Below are positions 1 through 6,788 of a DNA stretch of 12,533 nt, piece by piece; within the stretch, counting starts at the first letter, position 1, and each line of letters opens with the position of its first letter. Under the pieces are notes generated by a model. The model was given only the letters and a program-made list of their open reading frames with translations, did not search any database and was not told the DNA's origin. Source of the DNA: an uncultured Campylobacter sp. (lineage in GTDB: Bacteria; Campylobacterota; Campylobacteria; Campylobacterales; Campylobacteraceae); assembly GCA_938036585.1 (NCBI GenBank), contig CALHQN010000007.1, positions 1 through 12,533 on the forward strand, given 5' to 3'. Both the position numbers and the translations under genes were made by a program.

Positions 1-122
1 TACGAATGCGACCATTTTTAAATTTAGCTGCGCGGCTTTGTTTTTAAATTTGACCGCGCGATTTTGCCAAAATTTATTTGCGTTGCTCGCGCGATCGGCT
101 TAAATTTAACTGCTCGCGGCGC

Positions 123-141
123 GTTGATGAAAATCATTGCT
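123..141. promoter_or_regulatory. Candidate Fur-like box upstream of the CopD-like gene
   Basis: The core ATGAAAATCATT (127-138) matches the centre of the classical 19-base Fur consensus at 11 of 12 positions, and about 13 of 19 over the full site. It lies about 55 bases before the start of the membrane protein gene. A possible -10 element (TAAAAT, 160-165) follows it. Campylobacter Fur boxes are degenerate, so this is a candidate only; metal control of the gene is inference. Confidence 0.35.
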
Positions 142-193
142 AAAATTTAAAATTTCGCATAAAATTGGCGAAATTTCATAGCAAGGAGCGGTG

Positions 194-637
194 GTGGAGC
201 AAATTTATCCTTACGTGCAGATCGTCCATCTCATCTGCGCCATTATCTTTTTGGGCTACATATTTTTCGACGTCGTGATTTTTTCGCGGCTTAAAAGCGC
301 GCTGGGCGCGGATTTTGAGCGCGTTAAAAAAGCGATCGGCTCGCGCGCGATTAAGATCATGCCGGTTTGCCTTTTTACGCTGATAATCACCGGCGGAATG
401 ATGATGAGCCGTTGGGTCGGAAGCGCTAATGGCGGGTATTTCGGCACGCCGCTTCAAAAAATCTTTATGCTAAAAGTCACGCTCGCGCTCATCATCGCCG
501 TGTGCGTAGCGATAAATTTAAGTTGCCGCGCGATGGGAAGGCCTGCACCTGAGTTTTTGCGAGCAAATATCCACAAGATCGCCTTTGTATTCGGATTCAT
601 CATCGTGCTTTGCGCCAAGCTTATGTTTATCATCTAA
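194..637 (+). CDS. CopD-like / DUF2269-like four-helix membrane protein
   Basis: Small integral inner-membrane protein of about 147 residues. Four hydrophobic helices are visible at roughly residues 6-30, 52-73, 91-112 and 127-147, joined by short basic loops (e.g. SRLKSALGADFERVKKAIGSR after helix 1). A histidine near the start of helix 1 (VQIVHLICAIIFLG) and one before helix 4 (NIHKIAF) resemble those of the CopD/DUF2269 group, and GGMMMSRW after helix 2 is methionine-rich. Family members are linked to copper handling or are of unknown function; the copper role here is inference. Two tandem GTG codons could start it. The AAGGAG at 183-188 is 5 bases from the GTG at 194 but only 2 from the GTG at 191, so 194 is preferred. 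It appears monocistronic: the next gene starts 342 bases later. A Fur-like site lies upstream. Confidence 0.75.
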   Translation: MEQIYPYVQIVHLICAIIFLGYIFFDVVIFSRLKSALGADFERVKKAIGSRAIKIMPVCLFTLIITGGMMMSRWVGSANGGYFGTPLQKIFMLKVTLALIIAVCVAINLSCRAMGRPAPEFLRANIHKIAFVFGFIIVLCAKLMFII

Positions 638-794
638 GCTCGGCGCGCACGAACTTCTCGGCGATAAAATTTCAAGCGGATCGCCGTTTTACTTATTGTT
701 TAATATTCATTAAAGTCAAACCTTAGGGTATGTGAAACTGAATCATTAAAGATATAAAATAATAAAATACACCCGTTAAGTATCGGAATTTAAA

Positions 795-811
795 GCGTCC
801 GCAGCGGACGC
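795..811. repeat. Perfect inverted repeat GCGTCCGC-A-GCGGACGC
   Basis: Two 8-base arms are separated by a single A, and the element is flanked on both sides by the direct repeat GAATTT (786-791 and 815-820). There is no T-run, so it is not a standard terminator. The one-base centre makes an RNA hairpin unfavourable without opening the inner pairs and fits a dimeric protein-binding site better. Function unknown. Confidence 0.6.
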
Positions 812-869
812 GTAGAATTTCTAAAGTGTTAGAAAGTTGCCTATTTTACGGTAAATGCAGGATAAATTT

Positions 870-885
870 ATAAGCGGTCGCTTAT
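870..885. repeat. Perfect inverted repeat ATAAGCG-GT-CGCTTAT, candidate operator
   Basis: Two 7-base arms around a GT centre, 95 bases before the first binding-protein start. The left arm overlaps a TATAAG word that could act as a -10 element, the geometry expected of a repressor operator. No cognate regulator is adjacent. Confidence 0.5.
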
Positions 886-979
886 CTTATCTGCTTTGAT
901 CGGACTGCGGCGAAATTTGAGATTTTCGCGCGCAGAGGGCGGCTAAATTTTAAAATTTACTTATTGGGAAAGGAAAAGT

Positions 980-1792
980 ATGAAAAAATTTTTATTAGGT
1001 TTATTGATTGCGGGGCTTGCTAGCGGCGGGCTCTGTGCAAGATCGCTCGGCGAGATCAAAAGTAGCGGCGTTGTTAGAGTAGGCGTTTACGACGCGCAGC
1101 CGCCTTTCGGTAAGCTTGAAGACGGCGTGCATCAGGGCTTTGAGATCGATATGGCAAACGAGATCGCAAAGGATATCTTTAAAAATGGAGGCGGTAAGGT
1201 AGAGTTTGTCTCCGTCGCGGCAAATCAGCGTATAAGGTATCTCCAAGAGGATAAGGTCGATATGGTCATCGCTACGATTACGGTAACTCCGGAGCGCGAG
1301 AAGGAGATAGATTTTACGACCCCGTATTTTAGCGTAAACATAGGCGTACTGACCCGCGTAGAGGATAAGATCCGCTCTTTGGGCGATCTGCAAGATCAGA
1401 CCATTTTGGTTTTAAGCGGCGGCACGAGCGAGCCGTATTTTGAAAAGCAGGGCTATAAAATTTCCAGATGCGAGAGCGCAAGTGTTTGCTACAAGGCTCT
1501 TAAGGCGGGTCAAGGCGCGGCATACGCGGACGATAATCTGGTCGTTTTGGGCTATCCGGTGCTCGATAAAAAGGTCGAAGTAAATATCAAAAATTTAGGC
1601 GCCTCGGACTTTTTGGCGATCGGCGTGCAAAAGGGCAACGCAGAGCTGCTTAACTTCTTAAACGAAGAGCTCATCAAGCTAAGCAAAGAGGGCTTTTTCA
1701 AAAATTCGTTCGATAATTTTATCGAGCCTTACTACAAAGGAACTGCAGAGAAAAAGTATTTCTTGCTGGACGATCTTTATAGTTTGCTTTAA
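980..1792 (+). CDS. Periplasmic amino acid-type solute-binding protein, paralogue 1
   Basis: A 270-residue bacterial solute-binding protein family 3 member (SBP_bac_3), the soluble receptor of a polar amino acid ABC importer. It has a Sec signal peptide (MKKFLLGLLIAGLASGG...). The Cys at 19 is preceded by Leu, not a small residue, so lipidation is unlikely. The mature part starts SLGEIKSSGVVRVG, typical of the family. TVTPEREKEIDFTTPYFS (about residues 97-114) holds the Thr/Arg that bind the ligand carboxylate in relatives, and AAYADDN holds the acidic residue expected to bind the amino group. C164 and C170 form a C-x5-C pair shared with both neighbours. The start is fixed by AAAGGA at 969-974, 5 bases before ATG. 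It is first in a three-gene array; the exact ligand cannot be read from sequence, and no transporter membrane or ATPase gene is nearby. Confidence 0.9.
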   Translation: MKKFLLGLLIAGLASGGLCARSLGEIKSSGVVRVGVYDAQPPFGKLEDGVHQGFEIDMANEIAKDIFKNGGGKVEFVSVAANQRIRYLQEDKVDMVIATITVTPEREKEIDFTTPYFSVNIGVLTRVEDKIRSLGDLQDQTILVLSGGTSEPYFEKQGYKISRCESASVCYKALKAGQGAAYADDNLVVLGYPVLDKKVEVNIKNLGASDFLAIGVQKGNAELLNFLNEELIKLSKEGFFKNSFDNFIEPYYKGTAEKKYFLLDDLYSLL

Positions 1793-1806
1793 ATTTACTC
1801 GTCTCG

Positions 1807-1838
1807 CCGGTTGCGCGAGCGGTGATATAAAATTTTAT
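1807..1838. repeat. Split repeat CCGGTTGCG ... GATATAAAATTTTAT, copy 1
   Basis: CCGGTTGCG (1807-1815) and GATATAAAATTTTAT (1824-1838) sit in the gap between paralogues 1 and 2. The same two words occur merged, sharing one G, at 3617-3639 after paralogue 3. The second word contains the perfect palindrome ATAAAATTTTAT and a TATAAAAT -10-like core, so it might serve as an internal promoter for paralogues 2 and 3. A/T-rich palindromes are common in this genome type, so only the combination is notable. Confidence 0.35.
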
Positions 1839-1853
1839 TTAAAAGGATAATTC

Positions 1854-2657
1854 GTGAAAAAAATTATATTTTCGCTTCTGTTTTTCTGCGCTTCGCTCTT
1901 TTCAAATTCTTTGGCTCAGATCAAAGAAAAGGGCGTCATCCGCATAGGCATAGATGGATCGGTACCGCCTCTAAACGTAGCCGAGGACGGCAAATACGAC
2001 GGGTTTGAAATTTTACTGATCGAAGAGCTCGCAAAGGAAATTTTCGGCGGCAAAGAGGGCAAAATCGAGTATTTTATCACTAGAGGAAACGATCGTATCA
2101 ACGCCGTGCGAGATAATAAAGTAGATCTTGATATCGCAGTGATCACGGTTACGAAGGAGCGCGAGAAGATAGTGGATTTCTCAAATCCCTATTTTAGCGT
2201 AAACGTAGGCGTGCTAAGCCGCGCGGGCGATAATATCAAAACCGTAAACGATCTGCAAGATAAGGAAATTTTAGCGGAGAGCGGCACCGTTGCGTATGAG
2301 TATTTTGCAAAGCAGGGCCATACGATTCGTCCTTGCAGCAACTCCTCCGATTGCTATCGCAAGCTAAAAGCGGGCGAGGGCGCTGCATACGCGGACGATA
2401 ATCTCGTCGTTTTGGCTTATGCGGTCGTGGATAGAAAGGTCGAAGCGAATATCATAAATTTAGGCACCTCGGACTTCTTAGCTATCGCGGTGCAAAAGGG
2501 CAATGACGATCTGCTTGACGCTATAAATTCCGGGCTTGTAAATTTAAGCAAAAGCGGCTTTTTCAAGAAAATTTTTAATGAGACGATAGATCCGTATTAC
2601 AAAGGCACCGCCGAGAAAAAATATTTCTTGCTAGACGATCTTTACAGGATGTTTTAA
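1854..2657 (+). CDS. Periplasmic amino acid-type solute-binding protein, paralogue 2
   Basis: A 267-residue SBP_bac_3 protein, with signal peptide MKKIIFSLLFFCASLFSNS and mature start LAQIKEKGVIRIG. It keeps TVTKEREKIVDFSNPYFS, AAYADDN and the C-x5-C pair (C161, C167). It is closest to paralogue 1: the tail YYKGTAEKKYFLLDDLY is identical in both, and the DNA is strikingly similar over the last 250 bases while the N-terminal lobe has diverged more (e.g. DGSVPPLNVAEDGKYDG against DAQPPFGKLEDGVHQG). This suggests duplication with ligand specialisation or 3' gene conversion. The start is GTG, with AAGGA at 1843-1847 six bases ahead. It lies 61 bases after paralogue 1 and 19 before paralogue 3, so co-transcription is likely. 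Confidence 0.9.
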   Translation: MKKIIFSLLFFCASLFSNSLAQIKEKGVIRIGIDGSVPPLNVAEDGKYDGFEILLIEELAKEIFGGKEGKIEYFITRGNDRINAVRDNKVDLDIAVITVTKEREKIVDFSNPYFSVNVGVLSRAGDNIKTVNDLQDKEILAESGTVAYEYFAKQGHTIRPCSNSSDCYRKLKAGEGAAYADDNLVVLAYAVVDRKVEANIINLGTSDFLAIAVQKGNDDLLDAINSGLVNLSKSGFFKKIFNETIDPYYKGTAEKKYFLLDDLYRMF

Positions 2658-2676
2658 ACTTATCAAAGGATAAAAT

Positions 2677-3480
2677 ATGAAAAAATTTTTATTTGCGCTG
2701 CTGTTTGCGGCGAGCGCGATTTTCGCAAACTCCCTAGCCGAGATCAGAGCGAGCGGCAAGATCCGCATCGGCGTGCAGAGCGAGCAGCCTCCGTTTAGCT
2801 TTGACGATAACGGCACGATGGTGGGATTTGAGGTCGATTTGGCTAAAGAGCTCGTAAAGAATTTATTCGGCAATAAAAGCAGCGATATAGAATTTGTCCC
2901 GGTCGGATCGAACGAGCGAGTGGCTGCCGTCGTGCAAAACAAGGTCGATCTGGTCATATCCGAGCTTACCGTGACTAAAGAGCGAGCGCGAGAGGTGGAC
3001 TTTTCATATCCTTACTACTCGGTGCAGATCGGCGTGCTAACCAGGGCCGACGATAATATCTCCCGCATCGATCAGATCGCGAATAATAAAATTTTAACCG
3101 TAAGCGGCACTACCGCCGACGATCACTTCAAAAGCGCGGGCTATACGATCATAAACTGCGCCGATGCCAATGAATGCGTCGCGAAGCTAAAGGCGGGCCA
3201 GGGCGTCGGCTTTGCCGATGACAACACCGTCGTGCTCGGATACGCTAGAAACGATGCTGCGCTGGATGCGAGGATCACCAATCTAGGCAGGGTCGATTAC
3301 ATCGCCGTAGCTCTTGCTAAGGGCAACACCCAGCTACTCGACGCCGTAAACGGTAGCCTCATTAGAATGTATAAGGATAAATTTTTCCAAAAAAGCTTCG
3401 AGAACGACATCAAGCCGTATTACGGCGGCAAGATCGATAAAAAGCACTTCACACTCGATGAGGTTTATAGTCTGTTTTAG
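2677..3480 (+). CDS. Periplasmic amino acid-type solute-binding protein, paralogue 3
   Basis: A 267-residue SBP_bac_3 protein, with signal peptide MKKFLFALLFAASAIFANS and mature start LAEIRASGKIRIG. The pocket motif is TVTKERAREVDFSYPYYS, the second-lobe motif is GVGFADDNTVVLGYA, and the C-x5-C pair is at C161 and C167. It is the most divergent of the three: its tail reads YYGGKIDKKHFTLDEVYSLF, and QPPFSFDDNGTMVGFEVDLAKE is close to the generic family form, so it may be the ancestral type. The start is set by AAAGGA at 2665-2670, six bases before ATG. It is last in the array and is followed by several hairpins. Ligand probably an amino acid or derivative; identity not determinable here. Confidence 0.9.
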   Translation: MKKFLFALLFAASAIFANSLAEIRASGKIRIGVQSEQPPFSFDDNGTMVGFEVDLAKELVKNLFGNKSSDIEFVPVGSNERVAAVVQNKVDLVISELTVTKERAREVDFSYPYYSVQIGVLTRADDNISRIDQIANNKILTVSGTTADDHFKSAGYTIINCADANECVAKLKAGQGVGFADDNTVVLGYARNDAALDARITNLGRVDYIAVALAKGNTQLLDAVNGSLIRMYKDKFFQKSFENDIKPYYGGKIDKKHFTLDEVYSLF

Positions 3481-3484
3481 GCTT

Positions 3485-3521
3485 AGACGCATTTAAAATT
3501 TTAAGGCGCCCCTTGGCGTCT
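3485..3521 (+). other. Inverted repeat AGACGC ... GCGTCT just after paralogue 3
   Basis: Six-base arms 25 bases apart, enclosing the palindrome GGCGCC (3505-3510), starting 5 bases after the stop codon. Weak on its own, but it belongs to a cluster of three hairpin-forming segments between the convergent binding-protein and AraC genes. Confidence 0.3.
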
Positions 3522-3533
3522 AAATATACCCGT

Positions 3534-3563
3534 AGCTGCGATATTTGATCGCAGCTCGCTTTT
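3534..3563 (+). terminator. Rho-independent terminator of the binding-protein array
   Basis: The perfect 9-base stem AGCTGCGAT / ATCGCAGCT has a 5-base ATTTG loop (3534-3556) and is followed, after CGC, by TTTT. It lies 54 bases after the stop of paralogue 3. Because the AraC gene runs towards it from the other side, the symmetrical stem could also help end that transcript. Confidence 0.65.
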
Positions 3564-3583
3564 GCCGCCAAGGCTTCGGCGGC
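3564..3583. terminator. Second hairpin GCCGCC / GGCGGC
   Basis: A 6-base GC-only stem with an 8-base loop, followed by an A/T-rich tail without a clean T-run. It sits directly after the terminator and forms a double stem-loop between convergent transcripts, so it may act as a back-up terminator in either direction. Confidence 0.45.
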
Positions 3584-3616
3584 ATTTATAATTTAAATTC
3601 CGTATTTTTACGGATC

Positions 3617-3639
3617 CCGGTTGCGATATAAAATTTTAT
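3617..3639. repeat. Split repeat CCGGTTGCG / GATATAAAATTTTAT, copy 2
   Basis: Here the two words of the 1807-1838 element are fused, sharing one G; copy 1 has eight extra bases between them. The two copies bracket paralogues 2 and 3. This could be a trace of the duplication that built the array, or a short genomic repeat. Confidence 0.35.
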
Positions 3640-3702
3640 GAGATTTTGATATGCGGTTGTGAAAGGGCACGGCTTATAAAAGATAGCCGATCGCAAGAAA
3701 TT

Positions 3703-4659
3703 CTAATCCGAGTAGTAAAATTTTATATCCTTTTTCAGTTGCGTCGGCAGTATATTAAATTTAGCCCTAAAAATTTTAGAAAAATGCGATAAATTATTGT
3801 ATCCGACCATTTTAGCGGCTTCGTTTACGCTGATTTGATCTAGACTTAATAGCTCTTTTGCAATTCCAAGCCGCTCATTTGTCAGCATCGCATAAATGGT
3901 CGTGCCAAAATATGCTTTAAAATCCCTTTTTAGTGCAAATTCATTCGTGGCACAAAGACGAGCGAGCTCCTTAATGCTAGGTGGGTTTTGCATATTTTCA
4001 AGTAATATTTTCTTTGCTTTTTGGACTGTTTTTATGTCATTTTCATCAAGACTAAGCGTATTTTCAGGCTCATTAAATTTATGAAAACTTTTATAAAGCA
4101 TCTCTAAAATTTTACTTTCCATAAAAATTTCGCGCATTTTGCCGTCGTATATCGCGGCATTTTCGAGCTCTTTGAGAATAATATTTTGCACGGCGCTTGT
4201 TTTGAATTTCTTCATGCAAACTGCTTGATCTAAATTCAAATTTTTTAAAATTCCTAGTTCATTCGCAAAAGCGGTGCTAAGTGCTATGCATGAGCTTTTA
4301 TAGTGTTTATTTTCAAGCTCGTGAACGCCACGCAATTTGCTTTGCATAGTTCCGAGCCAAAACTCACCTTTATTCAAAACGAATTGATCTTTATCCGATC
4401 TGAAGCAGATAGGATTTTCGCCCGTATTGAAAAATAAAAATGAATAGCGGCTACCTCGCTCGTGGCGATGCAAAAGAAAATCTCTGCAAATTATATCGCT
4501 GCTATAATATCCTATCTCTCCGCTCGTATAAAAAGATCTAAAGTTAAATTTTATTCTTTCGCTTTCAAGCTCGGTTTTGCTATACCTGCATTGCTTGGAC
4601 GGCTCAATGTCGTTAGATATTTTTTGTAAAAAATCATCTAAACTTATCTCTTTACTCAT
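3703..4659 (-). CDS. AraC-family transcriptional regulator of the siderophore cassette
   Basis: A 318-residue protein with the AraC/XylS DNA-binding domain at the C-terminus. The first helix-turn-helix is at about 227-252 (PSIKELARLCATNEFALKRDF), and the second at about 276-310 (ISVNEAAKMVGYNNLSHFSKIF, then the conserved ...F...P). The N-terminal 200 residues resemble no domain I can name with certainty, but this length and architecture fit PchR/YbtA-type regulators, which sense siderophores. ATG at 4659 is preceded by AAGGGA. It is divergent from the TonB receptor gene with 109 bases between them, a classical arrangement in which such a regulator activates the receptor and may repress itself. 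GC is clearly low: one sampled 60-base stretch (4021-4080) is 30% GC, against 52% in a stretch of the dehydrogenase gene. That suggests horizontal acquisition of the cassette. Ligand unknown. Confidence 0.88.
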   Translation of the reverse strand: MSKEISLDDFLQKISNDIEPSKQCRYSKTELESERIKFNFRSFYTSGEIGYYSSDIICRDFLLHRHERGSRYSFLFFNTGENPICFRSDKDQFVLNKGEFWLGTMQSKLRGVHELENKHYKSSCIALSTAFANELGILKNLNLDQAVCMKKFKTSAVQNIILKELENAAIYDGKMREIFMESKILEMLYKSFHKFNEPENTLSLDENDIKTVQKAKKILLENMQNPPSIKELARLCATNEFALKRDFKAYFGTTIYAMLTNERLGIAKELLSLDQISVNEAAKMVGYNNLSHFSKIFRAKFNILPTQLKKDIKFYYSD

Positions 4660-4707
4660 CTTATCCCTTTAGCGTTTAAAATAATCCCTCTGCCGTTTAG
4701 TATTTCT

Positions 4708-4728
4708 TGATAATACATATCTTATTAT
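4708..4728. promoter_or_regulatory. Fur-like inverted repeat in the divergent control region
   Basis: TGATAATACATATCT (4708-4722) matches the 7-1-7 Fur motif TGATAATNATTATCA at about 11 of 14 informative positions. In addition, ATAATA and TATTAT form a 6-7-6 inverted repeat (4710-4728), a 19-base span as for Fur sites. Placement between an AraC gene and a TonB receptor gene supports iron control. Fur binding itself is inference. Confidence 0.5.
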
Positions 4729-4733
4729 AGTAA
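4723..4733. promoter_or_regulatory. Overlapping divergent -10 elements
   Basis: On the minus strand, 4729-4724 reads a perfect TATAAT facing the AraC gene, giving a leader of roughly 60 bases. On the plus strand, TATTAT (4723-4728) or TATAGT (4726-4731) faces the receptor gene, with a start near 4735-4738. Campylobacter sigma-70 promoters often lack a clear -35. Both -10s overlap the Fur-like site, so one bound repressor could silence both directions. Confidence 0.45.
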
Positions 4734-4768
4734 AATGAGTTTAAATTTTAATAAGAAAAGGGGCGTTT

Positions 4769-6739
4769 GTGCGCGCAATATATAAATTATCGCTGGCCGC
4801 TGCTATAGCGACAGCCGGGATATCGAGTGAGATAGAAAAACAAGGCAAAAGCGTAAATTTGGGTGAAATTACCGTAGTCAGTGCTACGGGCTATCGGCAA
4901 AATATTCAAGACGCACCCGCTTCTATCTCCGTTCTTACGCAAAAAGAGATACAAAAGCGTAACTATCAAGATGTCTCCGCAATGGTAGAGGATTTGCCGA
5001 GTGCCTTTACTGCAACGCTAGGTGCTGCATCGAGAAAAGGCATAGGCCTAAGAGGTCTATCTCAAAAGTATACAAAAATTTTAATCGACGGCAAGCCTGC
5101 AACCAGCGATAGTGCTTATAAAGGATTAAGAAGTATTGGTAGCAGTCAGAATTTCTTGCCTCCCGCAAATGCGATAGAGCGCATAGAGGTCATACGCGGT
5201 CCTATGAGCTCGCTTTACGGCAGCGACGCTATGGGCGGAGTAATAAATATCATCACTAAGAGCTTTTCAAATGAGCTTAGCGGCAATGTAAACGGATACT
5301 ATACTTTCGCTAAAAAATCACAAATAAAAGGTGATTATCAAACAGGTTTTTATCTAAACGGAGCTATCGTTCCGGACGTACTAGGTATCGCACTTTACGG
5401 CAGATTTTTTGAAAAGATAGAGGACAAAGAGCCTTATGCGAATAGAAATAATGAAGAGACGAATATGGGCGCAAAACTGATGTATAACGTAACGCAAAAC
5501 GATGAGGTAGCGCTTGATTATCGTAAAGTAAATAATAAATTTAGGCGTACATACGGGCGTACGCGAACAACCTCGGGAAGTAATAACGATATTGCGAAAG
5601 AGGATATGAAAGGCTACACCGCAAGCCTGTCTCATCAGGGAAAATACGATAAGTTTATGATAGATAGCTATGCAAATTACGATAGCATGAAAGAAAGCGG
5701 CGCCCAGGATCTGCGTCTTAGAACGACTACGCTAAATTCTAAAGGCTCATATTTTTTCGATTCAAATGCTTTGAGTTTGGGCGTGCAATACCGAAGCGAG
5801 AGATTAAACGAAGCCGCTACTACCGCAGATGAGGCAAATGTCAAAAGATGGGATTATTCGATCTACGGCGAGGATGATTTTTATCTAACTGACGATTTAA
5901 CGCTAACCGGCGGAATCAGATATAACCGAGATAAAGACTACGGCGGCCATATATCTCCGCGCGCTTATGCCGTTTATCGTTTAAACGAAAGTTTTTCTAT
6001 TAAAGGCGGCGTTTCGACGGGATATTCAACTCCGGATATTAAGCAGCGTAGCGAGGGCCTTGCCCTGCCATTTGCAGGAGGTCAGGGAGCGCAGATCGGT
6101 AGAAGCTCTCTAAAGCCTGAAAGTAGCATAAGTTACGAAGGCGGGTTTTCTTACGACGATAACGATAAATTTAACTTTAGCGCTACTGCGTTTTATACTG
6201 AAATCAAAGATGGAATTTCTACCAAATTAATTTGCCGTCCAAGACCGGGAAATCCTTGCGTGCATAACGGCAAAACTTACAGGCGCGGTATTTGGGATAC
6301 TATAAATATCGGGGAAGCCGAGGTTAGGGGCCTAGAGCTAAGTAGCGATTATCAAATTTTAGATAATTTGAAGCTGCATGCAAACTACGCCTATACGAAA
6401 TCCGAGCAAAAAACGGGTAGCGAGAAGGGTAAAACCTTAAATAATTTTCCAATCCATTCGGTAAAGCTAGGATTTGATTACGATGTAAGCTCCAAGCTAA
6501 ACTTATGGTCGCAAATAAATTATTATAGTAGGACGCGCGATAGCCTAAGCTACGATGAGGATATCCGCTCATACACGCTTTTTGATCTGGGCGCGAGCTA
6601 TAAAGTCACAAAAGACGCAAGTTTAAATTTTACGCTTTATAACATATTCAACGAATTCGTACTAACGCGCTCGGGAAATTATCAAATGATGGTTGTAGAC
6701 GGGATGAAGGCGCAGGTTGGATTTAACGTAAACTTTTAA
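4769..6739 (+). CDS. TonB-dependent outer membrane receptor, siderophore type
   Basis: A 656-residue outer membrane ligand-gated channel, energised by TonB-ExbB-ExbD, probably importing a ferric siderophore. It has a short signal peptide (about residues 1-20) and a TonB-box-like segment EITVVS (34-39). The plug domain is about 45-165, with GLRGLSQKYTKILIDGKP and the diagnostic VIRGPMSSLYGSDAMGG followed by VINIITK. The rest is a beta-barrel of alternating strands ending in aromatic Phe (GFNVNF), the usual barrel-assembly signal. A Cys pair (C489, C497) in a basic loop, CRPRPGNPC, could form an extracellular disulfide. The overall type is CirA/FepA/CfrA-like, i.e. catecholate receptors, but the substrate cannot be fixed. 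The start is GTG with AAAAGGGG (4756-4763) five bases before it. It shares a probable operon with the PepSY gene 49 bases downstream and is divergent from the AraC regulator. Confidence 0.92.
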   Translation: MRAIYKLSLAAAIATAGISSEIEKQGKSVNLGEITVVSATGYRQNIQDAPASISVLTQKEIQKRNYQDVSAMVEDLPSAFTATLGAASRKGIGLRGLSQKYTKILIDGKPATSDSAYKGLRSIGSSQNFLPPANAIERIEVIRGPMSSLYGSDAMGGVINIITKSFSNELSGNVNGYYTFAKKSQIKGDYQTGFYLNGAIVPDVLGIALYGRFFEKIEDKEPYANRNNEETNMGAKLMYNVTQNDEVALDYRKVNNKFRRTYGRTRTTSGSNNDIAKEDMKGYTASLSHQGKYDKFMIDSYANYDSMKESGAQDLRLRTTTLNSKGSYFFDSNALSLGVQYRSERLNEAATTADEANVKRWDYSIYGEDDFYLTDDLTLTGGIRYNRDKDYGGHISPRAYAVYRLNESFSIKGGVSTGYSTPDIKQRSEGLALPFAGGQGAQIGRSSLKPESSISYEGGFSYDDNDKFNFSATAFYTEIKDGISTKLICRPRPGNPCVHNGKTYRRGIWDTINIGEAEVRGLELSSDYQILDNLKLHANYAYTKSEQKTGSEKGKTLNNFPIHSVKLGFDYDVSSKLNLWSQINYYSRTRDSLSYDEDIRSYTLFDLGASYKVTKDASLNFTLYNIFNEFVLTRSGNYQMMVVDGMKAQVGFNVNF

Positions 6740-6788
6740 ATTCGCGACACATAAATTTCGTCCGCGGATTTAAAATTTAAGGAAATTA

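Larger units (their letters stand above)
638..979. other. 342-base leader region before the solute-binding protein array
   Basis: I see no convincing coding sequence here. The stretch holds an A/T-rich promoter-like segment around 750-770 (TATAAAAT at 753-760), two perfect inverted repeats (795-811 and 870-885), and the A/T-rich run before the ribosome binding site AAAGGA at 969-974. It is long for this compact genome type, which suggests that expression of the three binding proteins is controlled here. Confidence 0.5.

Noticed and set aside
1..190. Possible edge gene, e.g. a minus-strand ATG at 13-15 reading out of the window
   Set aside because: There is no ribosome binding site before it and only four further codons are visible. 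The plus-strand frames from the edge stop within about 110 bases and look like A/T-tract intergenic sequence.
1024..1040. Lipobox in the first binding protein (Cys at residue 19)
   Set aside because: The residue before the Cys is Leu, not Ala, Gly or Ser, and the paralogues have ordinary Sec signal peptides.
1001..1393. 130-codon minus-strand frame opposite the first binding-protein gene
   Set aside because: Fully antisense to a strongly supported family member, and no ribosome binding site is evident.
3670..3689. Hairpin CGGCT / AGCCG as terminator of the AraC gene
   Set aside because: Only five pairs with a 10-base loop and no T-run on the minus strand; too weak to call.
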